From: Halieaceae bacterium
Lineage (GTDB): Bacteria > Pseudomonadota > Gammaproteobacteria > Pseudomonadales > Halieaceae
Reading direction: 5' to 3'
Assembly: GCA_018666295.1 (NCBI GenBank)
Contig: JABIZW010000182.1
Location: 1 to 9,121, forward strand
DNA length: 9,121 nucleotides
Made by a program: the position numbers and the translations under genes. A model generated the notes under the pieces. It ran no database searches and was not told the DNA's origin. It saw only the letters and a list, made by a program, of their open reading frames with translations. Below are positions 1 to 7,200 of the stretch, in pieces. Each line of letters opens with the position of its first letter. Position 1 is the first letter of the stretch.

Positions 1-1326
1 GACGGGACGTTGATGATGATTTCGCACGACCGCGATTTCATCGACGCCATTTGCGAGCGAACATTAAGTCTTGAGCAGGAACAGCTCTTTACGTACCGGG
101 GTGGCTACTCGGCTTTTGAGCAGCAGCGCGCTGAGCGCATGGCCCAGCAGCGCGCCCAGTTTGCGCGCCAGCAACGTGAAATTGAGCACATTGAAGATTT
201 TGTGCGCCGGTTTCGCGCTAAAGCGACGAAAGCAAAGCAAGCACAAAGTCGCCTCAAAGCCTTAGAGCGCATGGAGGCTGTGGCACCTGCCCACGCCGAC
301 TCTCCTTTCTATTTTCAGTTTCCCGAGCCAGGCAAGAGCAGCGACCCGTTGTTGTCGATCGACGAAGTGACACTGGGTTATGACGAAGAAGTCGTGCTCC
401 GCGGTGTGTCGCTGTCCCTGCATCCAGGCGATCGCATTGGTTTGCTGGGTAAAAATGGGGCGGGGAAGTCCACCTTCTTGAAAGGGCTGACCGGTGCCTT
501 GCCATTGCTGGCGGGGAGACGCGTCACAGGTGCGCACTTGCGTATTGGTTATTTCGATCAGCAGCAGTTGGAGGTCTTGGACTTAGAGGCAAGCCCACTG
601 CTCCATTTGCAACGACTGCGGCCTGGCGTGCGTGAGCAAGCTATTTTTGACTTTTTGGGCGGATTTAATTTTAAGGGCGAGCGCGCAAAAGAAGTCATTG
701 GTCCTTTTTCGGGGGGCGAAAAAGCGCGGTTGGCGCTGGCCATGGTGGTATGGCAGGACCCCAACGTTCTGATTTTAGATGAGCCCACGAACCACCTTGA
801 TCTTGAAATGCGTCACGCACTTGCCATGGCGCTGCAAGGGTACACGGGGGCTATTGTGCTGGTCAGTCACGATCGCCATTTGTTGCGCCACGTCACGGAG
901 TCACTGTGGTTGGTTGATGATGGCAAAATCAATGAATACCCCGGTGATTTGGCAAGTTATGAGCAGTGGGTCCTGTCTGGCGATCCGACGTCCGCACGCG
1001 AGGTGAAAAAATCACCGAGTGTCAAAACTCAAGTAAAAGAGCCGCCTCTTTCGGGGAAGGGGCGTCGGCAGAGTTCCGCTGAGGAGCGTGCAGCGTTAAG
1101 GCCGCTGCAAAAGGCGTTGCAAAAGACGGAGCGGGAGCTTGAAGGCCTACAAAGCAAATTGGCGACCTTGCAGGTAGAGCTCGCACTGCCCGAGCTCTAC
1201 GACGAAGGTGCCCGAGATAAGCTCGCAGAACTGGTCAAGTCCGAGGGCACATTAAAAGTCCAAATTGCAACGGTCGAAGAGACGTGGATGGAGCAGCAAG
1301 AAGCGCTTGAGAGCGCAAGTTCATAG
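1..1326 (+). CDS. yheS: ABC-F ribosome-associated ATPase, YheS-like (5' end missing)
   Basis: This is a soluble ABC protein without membrane domains. ABC-F proteins bind the ribosomal E site and act on stalled or difficult translation rather than transporting anything. The frame is open from base 1, so the gene enters from the left; 441 codons are visible against roughly 640 residues for E. coli YheS, so most of the first ATPase domain is missing. Numbering from the TTG at base 10: the H-loop of domain 1 (SHDRD, 5-9); the charged helical linker that contacts tRNA (about 30-90); then a full second ATPase domain with Walker A (GKNGAGKST, 147-155), signature (FSGGEKARLAL, 233-243), Walker B (LILDEPTNHLD, 254-264) and H-loop (SHDRH, 286-290). 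A basic linker and a coiled-coil tail (about 355-435) containing ELYDEGARDKL match the YheS C-terminus. All visible catalytic motifs are intact. The subfamily call rests on the linker and tail; Uup is the nearest alternative. The TTG/ATG codons at 10-18 are internal, not starts. Confidence 0.95.
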   Translation, partial: DGTLMMISHDRDFIDAICERTLSLEQEQLFTYRGGYSAFEQQRAERMAQQRAQFARQQREIEHIEDFVRRFRAKATKAKQAQSRLKALERMEAVAPAHADSPFYFQFPEPGKSSDPLLSIDEVTLGYDEEVVLRGVSLSLHPGDRIGLLGKNGAGKSTFLKGLTGALPLLAGRRVTGAHLRIGYFDQQQLEVLDLEASPLLHLQRLRPGVREQAIFDFLGGFNFKGERAKEVIGPFSGGEKARLALAMVVWQDPNVLILDEPTNHLDLEMRHALAMALQGYTGAIVLVSHDRHLLRHVTESLWLVDDGKINEYPGDLASYEQWVLSGDPTSAREVKKSPSVKTQVKEPPLSGKGRRQSSAEERAALRPLQKALQKTERELEGLQSKLATLQVELALPELYDEGARDKLAELVKSEGTLKVQIATVEETWMEQQEALESASS

Positions 1327-1624
1327 ATGTGTAAGGCCGTGTGACTCAGTCTGTGGAAGGGCTCTTGGGGGCGGTAATAGGCAGTGGAATGTCGCCGGAA
1401 ATCGAATGCGACGGTGCGGCGCTGTGGGCCAATGAATCAGCAAATATTGATGGTGGGGCCCTGTTCTTCAACATAACTGCTTAGACGGAGCACCCGTAAG
1501 AATCTGTGTGTTCAGAATCGGGTTGTGTCGTATTTGGACCTGCGGGGACTTTATTCGGGGTATGGTGGTGGGGCGGTAGGTACCTCTGGCGCGCTAATTT
1601 TGTAATTAAAAATGGGAATTAATA
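1327..1624. other. Intergenic gap after yheS, with a weak small ORF
   Basis: About 298 bases separate the yheS stop from the next start. I see no convincing intrinsic terminator (no GC hairpin followed by a T run). The only coding-like item is the GTG-initiated frame at 1341-1484. The last 50 bases before 1625 are AT-rich and should hold the leader of the exported-protein gene, but no pair of -35/-10 boxes with good spacing stands out. Confidence 0.5.
1341..1484 (+). CDS. Possible small ORF or gene remnant (47 codons)
   Basis: A GTG-initiated frame reads 47 residues to a TAG and begins 15 bases after the yheS stop. The second half (ALWANESANIDGGALFFNI) has the alternating small/hydrophobic pattern and GGAL plus FFN spacing seen in right-handed beta-helix and autotransporter passenger repeats. 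That resemblance is by eye only. There is no clear Shine-Dalgarno sequence, the frame is short, and no signal peptide is present, so if real it is more likely a fragment of a once larger gene than a working protein. Chance is a serious alternative. Confidence 0.15.
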   Translation: MTQSVEGLLGAVIGSGMSPEIECDGAALWANESANIDGGALFFNITA

Positions 1625-2047
1625 ATGATAAACAAAGTAATGTTAGCCGTAGCACTTTGCTTTTCTCCGCTGTTGGTGAGTGCAGAAAATCAGAGTTTTG
1701 AGAACTTTATTGACGCACAACTCGTCGTCAGTGACATCAGTATGACTGAGGACGGCATGGTCATTACCTACGAAGGGAATGTGGGTAAATATGGCTTGGT
1801 ACATGCGACCCACAACATGACGTCGACCAATGAAGAGAGCACTAAAGGCTACTTTACGGGCACCGTACAGGCGATTAATGACGCCGGTGAGCTTGAGAAA
1901 AGTGCGACCTTAGGTCTGTGGTCGCGCAGTGGCACGATGCTCAAGGTCTACGGGTTTGACGATGATAATGCCAGCCGTATTCTGCACATTGCCGATGTCG
2001 ACTTAAAAGGCAAAATCAACAGCGTTCGCGTCTGGGAACTCGACTAG
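1625..2047 (+). CDS. Small exported protein of unknown function
   Basis: The product is 140 residues. The N-terminus is a classical Sec signal peptide: K4, a hydrophobic core (MLAVALCFSPLLV) and a cleavage site after VSA, about residue 20, giving a mature protein of about 120 residues that starts ENQSFENF. The one cysteine (C12) lies inside the signal and does not form a lipobox, so a soluble periplasmic or secreted form is expected. The mature part is acidic, cysteine-free and rich in alternating polar/hydrophobic stretches (MVITYEGNVGKYGLVHATHN, then TKGYFTGTVQAI), which suggests a small beta-barrel or beta-sandwich. I do not recognise the family. The ATG at 1625 has GGGA seven bases upstream and is the only start that keeps the whole signal peptide. 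The gene seems to stand alone: it is separated from yheS by about 300 bases and from DUF1415 by 132 bases. Confidence 0.8.
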   Translation: MINKVMLAVALCFSPLLVSAENQSFENFIDAQLVVSDISMTEDGMVITYEGNVGKYGLVHATHNMTSTNEESTKGYFTGTVQAINDAGELEKSATLGLWSRSGTMLKVYGFDDDNASRILHIADVDLKGKINSVRVWELD

Positions 2048-2071
2048 CGATCACTGATTGTTGGCTGAGTG

Positions 2072-2102
2072 AACGTGGGGCTGCCTCCGGTGGCCTTACG
2101 TT
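2072..2102 (+). terminator. 3' hairpin after the exported-protein gene, no U run
   Basis: Starting 25 bases after the stop, the arms AACGTGGGGCTGCC (2072-2085) and GGTGGCCTTACGTT (2089-2102) pair over 14 positions around a TCC loop. Ten are Watson-Crick pairs and four are G-U pairs. The G-U pairs form only in the plus-strand RNA; the minus-strand RNA would have A-C mismatches there. The sequence after it (GACCCTC) has no T run, so this is not a textbook intrinsic terminator. It may stabilise the mRNA 3' end or mark a processed or Rho-dependent end. Confidence 0.35.
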
Positions 2103-2179
2103 GACCCTCAAGTTGCGAGCGACGGGATTTATGCGACGAAGGGCGTTCTCGTACGCTTCATTCTAATGCTGAGTTGCTT

Positions 2180-2743
2180 ATGTTCCCTGACGATCATTCC
2201 ACCCCCGAGCAAGTTGACCGACGGGTTCGCGCATGGCTCCAGCAGTTTGTCGTAGGACTTAACCTGTGTCCGTTTGCGCGACCGGTGGTGAATTCTGAGG
2301 CACTGCGCGTCATGGTGTGTGAGGCAACCCAGCACCAAGACATCACCGCCGTATTTATGACCGAGCTTGACTTGATTCAACGGTCATCGGAGTCAATAGT
2401 CGCCACCACCCTTTTAGCGATTCCTTACGCGCTCTGCGATTTTGAGGAGTACTTGGATTTTATTGAGGAGGCCGAGTCGCTGCTTGAAGAGGTGGGGCTC
2501 AGTGGTGTTATCCAGCTGGCCAGTTTTCATCCGGAGTATCAATTTGAAGGGGAGCCCGCGGCGTCTGCTGGGCACTACACTAATCGCGCACCCTTCCCGC
2601 TGATCCACTTTCTACGCGAAGAAATGATGACCCGAGTACTTGATCAATTCCCTGATCCGGAGCAGATTCCTCAGCGCAATATTCAAAGGTTAGAGGTAAT
2701 GGGGGTTGCCACAATCGAGGAGATGCTGAAAAGCCTTCCCTGA
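2180..2743 (+). CDS. DUF1415 family protein
   Basis: The product is a cytoplasmic protein of 187 residues from the ATG at 2180. It shows the hallmarks of DUF1415: FVVGLNLCPFARPV (23-36), ASFHPEYQFEG (114-124), TNRAPFPLIHFLREE (134-148) and RNIQRLE near the C-terminus. The length is normal for the family. No biochemical role has been established that I know of; the invariant-looking N-L-C-P-F motif and the conserved H-P and T-N-R blocks suggest a catalytic or metal/ligand site, but that is inference. A TTG two codons upstream (2174) is also in frame; I prefer the ATG, which has GAG six bases before it, though the ribosome site is weak either way. There is no signal peptide or membrane segment. 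The 132-base gap upstream suggests its own promoter, but I see none with good boxes. Confidence 0.9.
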   Translation: MFPDDHSTPEQVDRRVRAWLQQFVVGLNLCPFARPVVNSEALRVMVCEATQHQDITAVFMTELDLIQRSSESIVATTLLAIPYALCDFEEYLDFIEEAESLLEEVGLSGVIQLASFHPEYQFEGEPAASAGHYTNRAPFPLIHFLREEMMTRVLDQFPDPEQIPQRNIQRLEVMGVATIEEMLKSLP

Positions 2744-2897
2744 ACGCTGGCACTAACGCCGGTGCGTTCCGCACTCATTTGCCGCCACTGATCAGCCACT
2801 GGCCATTCCCACTTGGCGGTCAGCGCATTTTTGAGTTTTTGGTGGCATTCAGGGGAGATTAGCCGCACCCGGGGTACGAAGTGAGCGCCAGAATACT

Positions 2898-2932
2898 CAA
2901 GCAACGGCAGGCGGCTTTCCTGCCGTTACTTG
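2898..2932. terminator. Hairpin between convergent genes
   Basis: CAAG-c-AACGGCAGG (2898-2911) pairs with CCTGCCGTT-a-CTTG (2919-2932): 13 base pairs with one mismatch and a seven-base loop. It lies 22 bases beyond the stop of the leftward reductase gene and about 155 bases beyond DUF1415. Its symmetry lets it fold in transcripts from both sides, fitting a shared bidirectional terminator. Neither strand has a strong T run after the stem, so it would be a weak intrinsic terminator or an RNA 3'-end stabiliser. Confidence 0.45.
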
Positions 2933-2954
2933 GGTGCGGGTAAAGGGCGACGAT

Positions 2955-3950
2955 CTAGAAATTAATGATCATTTTGCCCGTATTAGAGCCCTTGAACAGA
3001 CCAATAAAGGCCTCTGGTGCCTGGTCTATGCCGTTGTAAACTGTTTCTTTAGTGATGATCTGCCCACTGGTGACCCAGCCTTCCATGTCACTGCGAAACT
3101 GGTCTGCAAGATGATCGAAGTGGTTCACAATAAACCCACGCAGGGTCAGTCCAAGACCAATGGCCATCGATAAGTTGTTCGGTCCGGGGCGAGGCGCGGT
3201 ATCGTTGTACGTTGCTATGGCACCACACAGGGCAATGCGGCCGAACGGGCGCATCGACATGATCGCCGCTTGCAAGTGCTCGGCGCCAACGTTGTCGAAG
3301 TAGACGTCTAATCCGCCTGGGGCCAGCGCTTTAAGGTGGCCCAAGATGCTGCCGTTGTTGTAGTTAAAGGCGTGGTCGAAGCCGAGCTCGGTCGTCAAGA
3401 GCGCCACCTTTTCGTCGGAGCCCGCACTGCCAATAACCGTGCAGCCTTTGAGTTTGGCGATCTGCCCAACAATGCTGCCCACCGCACCGGCGGCGCCAGA
3501 AACGAAGACTGTTTCACCGTTTTTGAGTGCACCGACTTCGAGCAGGCCGGCGTACGCTGTCATGCCGGGCATACCCAAGGCACCGAGGTACTGAGAGGCG
3601 GGCGCGACAATGTCGCCGAGTCGTTTGACACCCTCAGCAGACTCAGTAAAGGCCTCTCTCCAGCCAAACATACTGCTGACGTAGTCGCCTTCTTTAAATT
3701 CAGGGCTTGCCGACTTTGTGACCTGACCAATGCAGCCACCGGTGAGTACTTCGCCAATTTGAAACGGAGGCACGTATGACTTTCGGTCGATCATTCTTCC
3801 GCGCATGTAGGGGTCGACCGACATACTGAGATTTTTTACCTGAATCTGTCCGGCCTGTGGCTCAGGAACAGCGATCTCAACGATTTGAAAATCTTCGATC
3901 GTGGGCATACCTTCAGGGCGTGTAGTTAGTGCGACAGCTTTTGCGTGCAT
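2955..3950 (-). CDS. NADP-dependent MDR reductase (CurA/LTB4 dehydrogenase-like)
   Basis: The product is a cytoplasmic oxidoreductase of 331 residues in the zinc-free branch of the medium-chain dehydrogenase/reductase superfamily. Members use NADPH to reduce the C=C bond of enones and similar alkenals, as E. coli CurA and mammalian leukotriene B4 12-hydroxydehydrogenase (prostaglandin reductase) do. Visible marks are SVDPYMRGRM (44-53), LGMPGMTAYAGLLEVG (125-140), the Rossmann nucleotide loop SGAAGAVGSIVGQIAKLKGC (151-170), YFDNVG (217-222), and the C-terminal APEAFIGLFKGSNTGKMII (311-329). The cysteine and histidine ligands of zinc alcohol dehydrogenases are absent. Length is normal and the frame is intact. 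The ATG has an AGAGA stretch about seven bases upstream on the minus strand. The true substrate cannot be read from sequence; detoxification of lipid-derived enals is the usual suggestion. It lies on the same strand as the propeller gene but 320 bases downstream, so it is probably transcribed separately. Confidence 0.93.
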   Translation of the reverse strand: MHAKAVALTTRPEGMPTIEDFQIVEIAVPEPQAGQIQVKNLSMSVDPYMRGRMIDRKSYVPPFQIGEVLTGGCIGQVTKSASPEFKEGDYVSSMFGWREAFTESAEGVKRLGDIVAPASQYLGALGMPGMTAYAGLLEVGALKNGETVFVSGAAGAVGSIVGQIAKLKGCTVIGSAGSDEKVALLTTELGFDHAFNYNNGSILGHLKALAPGGLDVYFDNVGAEHLQAAIMSMRPFGRIALCGAIATYNDTAPRPGPNNLSMAIGLGLTLRGFIVNHFDHLADQFRSDMEGWVTSGQIITKETVYNGIDQAPEAFIGLFKGSNTGKMIINF

Positions 3951-4001
3951 GTTCGGTCTCTCTTATTGTCTCGGTGTGTTGTGGATGGATGGGCGCGGTC
4001 A

Positions 4002-4175
4002 CTAAGGCGGGCTTCGGAAGCCCCGTTTTAGCATGACGCCAATCGACTCAGCGACCATGCTACCAATACTGGGGCGGTGCAAAGGCTTTTTATTTTCGCT
4101 TAAGACCAACGCAGCCGGTCCTCGCTGAGCGTACTGCTCATCGAGGGCTCTTATGACATTAGGGTAACGCCACCT
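4002..4175 (-). pseudogene. Start-less coding-like frame, possible gene remnant
   Basis: On the minus strand a frame of 57 sense codons runs from just after a TGA (4178-4176) to a TAG (4004-4002). Its translation looks protein-like: RWRYPNVIRALDEQYAQRG is followed by a segment ending in GSMVAESIGVMLKRGFRSPP. The mix of aromatic, charged and hydrophobic residues and the GC-rich third positions look like a real gene. There is no ATG or GTG before residue 40; the only early option is a TTG at codon 23, with no obvious ribosome site. I do not recognise the family. The 3' end of a decayed gene is the simplest explanation; chance is possible. Confidence 0.25.
4008..4025 (+). terminator. Intrinsic-terminator-like hairpin facing rightward
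   Basis: GGGCTT (4009-4014) pairs with AAGCCC (4018-4023) around CGG. An extra C-G pair can form with one bulge, and the hairpin is followed directly by TTTTA (4026-4030). As a terminator it works only on the plus strand, yet both flanking genes are on the minus strand. On the minus strand the T run becomes a leading A run. It could stop antisense transcripts coming from the reductase side, or be a leftover of a lost gene. Confidence 0.3.
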
Positions 4176-4270
4176 TCAGCCCTTTTTCGGGTGTCTTAGA
4201 AGGCCAACAATGATTGAGCGCGGACGGTTTCGAGCGCAGGTCCTCCGTATTGCCCGTAAAACGCCAGACG

Positions 4271-7200
4271 TTATTTTAGTGGCGCGAGAACATGCGCTAT
4301 GCCGTTCACCGCTGCCCACTGATTGATCGCGGCCAGCTCGCTCTGAGTAATATCACTGAGCTCTGCCCTCGCGGCCATCCATTGCTCTTTGAGGTCCGAG
4401 AGACGCTGGAGTGACCCCTCAGAAATGGGTGCCCCTGCGCGATCTATGACGTCGAAGACGTGGCGAATATGGACGTCGAGCATGGGTGGCATGCTGTCCT
4501 CGTCCTCATAGGTCTTATAACCCGTCTGTGTCACACGATTTTCCCAAGCATTAATCTGACTTATCGCGGCACTCGATAAGTCAGAAAGTACTGTGCTGTC
4601 GCCATTGTCGCGCACCAGTGCCTCAATACGGGTGCGGGCGCGTCGCACATTGTCCAATGCCGTTAACAGCTCATTGAGCATGTCAGCGGTCTCTGAACGC
4701 TTGGTGTCGAGGAATGCGTAATCGACAGGGGTAGCCTCCACGCGGGGGTCGGGCGATAGCGTGAAGTCGGTGGTGTCAGCGTGCTCCCCAAGAGACACTG
4801 AGACCGAGTACTGCCCGGGCGTGACAGTGGCGCCACTGAAGCCTGCAAAGAGACGAATGTCGTCGATGCAGGTTAGCCCTTCTCTGCGCATGTCCCACAC
4901 CCACTGATTCAGGCCGGGTTCAACTGTTGGGTAGCTCATCGTGTACGCCAGTCTGGGTGTCATATTTCCCGTAACACAACGGTCAAAGTCATTAGCTTCA
5001 CTTGAGTAACTGCGGACAAGATTTCCTTGTGCATCGTTAATACGAATAGACAGTGGGCCTTGAACCTCACCTGAAATGGCGTAGGAGATGACCACACCCG
5101 ATGGGGGGTTCGCGCCTTCATTGGCACCGGCCCAGCTTCCCCAACGCATTAGCGAGGTGGGTTTGGGTGTGTAGACGTGCAAGTGTTTGTCGGCCAGCGC
5201 GTCGTCAAGTTGGCGGATCACGGTCAGTTCATCAAGCGCCCAAAAACCACGACCTTGTGTTGCCGCAATGAGCGTGCCTTGCCGCACCCTCAAGTCTGTA
5301 ATAGGTACGGTGGGGAAGTTCATGTTTAAGGACTGCCAATGGTCCCCGTCGTCGAACGACACGAACAGTCCGCCTTCCGTGCCCGCATACAAAAGACCCT
5401 CTCGCTCTGGGTCTGCGCGGACAACTCGAACAAAGTTGTCAGCGGGGAGGTCGTTGTCAATTTTGCGCCAGCGCTTTCCGTATTGAGTCACCTTGTAAAC
5501 GTGGGGCCTGAAGTCGTTCATTTTATAGCCGGCAACGGCAACGTACACAGTACCCGTTTCGTGCGGACTAACCTCAATCGCGTTAACTTGAGCACCCTTT
5601 AAGTCTTTCGGCGTCACGTCGGCCCAAGAACCACCCTTGTCTTGGGTGATCTGCAAGCGTCCATCGTCGGTACCCACCCAAATAACACCAGGCTTATGCA
5701 CCGATTCTGCGATGTAAAAAATAGTCCCGTAGAACTCCGCACCGACGTTTTCGGGAGTGAGGGGGCCGCCGTTTAACCCCTGCTTTGACGGGTCATTGAA
5801 GGTTAAGTCAGGACTAATTTCGTCCCAGGTCACGCCACGATTATCACTGCGAAGTAACTTTTGTGTACCGTAGTAGAGGACCTCAGGGTTGTGGGGCGAA
5901 GCCACGACGGGCGCGTTCCAGTTGGTTCGATATTTTAGGTCCTTAGACTGCTGTCCAAAGACGTACTCGGGGTAGGGTTTAATGGGGCGTACACGCTTGT
6001 TGACGTGGTCATATTCGGTGAGTGTGCCATTGATGGTGGTGGCATAGATCAGTCGCGGATCCTCCGGGTCAAACGCAATGTGTGCGCTCTCACCACCACC
6101 CACGGCGAAGTAATTTTCCTGACCAATACCGCCGTCGAACGTGCGACTGGCGATCGACACGCTGGAATTATCTTGTTGCCCCGCGTAGAGCCTAAACGGC
6201 GTCTGGTTGTCGGTAATGACCCGATAGAACTGTGCGGTCGGCTGGTTCATGATGCTGGACCATGAGGTACCGCCATCGAAGGTTACCGTCGCACCACCGT
6301 CGTTGCCGTTGATGAAGTTTTGACTGTTCTCAGGGTTGAACCACATGTCATGGTGATCACCGTGTGGCGCCGATCGCTTGTCAAAGGTTTTACCACCATC
6401 GATAGATTTCATGAGTGGTGCGTTGAGCACCCAGACCGTATCGGCGTTTTGAGGATCGGCTTTGATGTGAATGTAGTACCAGGCGCGAGACCAGATGATG
6501 CGCTCGTTATTCAGTAGTGACCACGTTTCGCCGTAGTCGTCACTGCGCCACAGCCCGCCCTTGTCGATCTCGGCTTCAACGATGGCGTAGATTCGATTAG
6601 GGCTACTGGCTGAAACATCGACCCCTGACTTGCCAATGAGCTCAGGCAAGCCGCCGCCCATTTTTTTCCAATTGTCGCCACCGTCAACGGTCTTGTAGAG
6701 ACCACCCGCGGTTCCGCCTGACTTGATGAACCAAGGTGTTCTGCCGTGCTCCCACATGGAGGCGTACATGACTCTCGGATTGGTCGGATCCATAGAAAGA
6801 TCGGTCGCACCGGTCTCGTCATCAATCTGTAAAACACCCGCCCAGGTCTCTCCTCCATCGGTTGATCGATAAACTCCGCGTTCGTCACTGTGCCCCCATA
6901 TTTGACCTTGTACGGCGACGTAGACGAGATCAGGGTTCGATGGGTGGACGATTACCCGGGCAATTTGACCCGCGTCTTTAAGGCCAATGTGCGACCAAGT
7001 CTTGCCGGCGTCAGTCGACTTATACATGCCGTCGCCGTGACTGGTCGTCACGCCCCGAATGGGGGCCTCACCGGTTCCGACATAGACAATGTTCTCGTCG
7101 GATTCGGCGACCGCAATGGCACCAATGGTTCCCACACCGAAATAGCCATCCGACACATTGTTCCAGGACGTACCTGCGTTGTCCGTCTTCCAGACACCAC

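Larger units (their letters stand above)
3951..4270. other. 320-base gap with coding-like debris and a hairpin
   Basis: This gap lies between the 3' end of the propeller gene and the start of the reductase gene, both leftward, and should contain the reductase promoter. It is not featureless. It holds a start-less 57-codon minus-strand frame (4002-4175), a second protein-like frame that follows the propeller stop codon in phase (about 4211-4270), and a GC-rich hairpin at 4008-4025. I could not identify a promoter with confidence. Confidence 0.5.

Noticed and set aside
10..18. TTG/ATG/ATG at the left edge as the start of the ABC protein
   Set aside because: They fall within the H-loop segment of the first ATPase domain, and the frame stays open to base 1, so the real start lies outside the window.
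2934..3173. 79-codon plus-strand GTG frame at the end of the reductase gene
   Set aside because: It is antisense to conserved C-terminal reductase sequence and has no independent support.
3336..3779. 147-codon plus-strand frame antisense to the MDR reductase
   Set aside because: It is fully contained in a well-supported gene on the other strand, with no ribosome site or family likeness.
4161..4215. Possible integron attC-like or terminator structure (CCTTC...GAAGG with inner CCC/GGG)
   Set aside because: The attC core consensus is absent, the arms are short with unequal spacers, and no T run follows on either strand.
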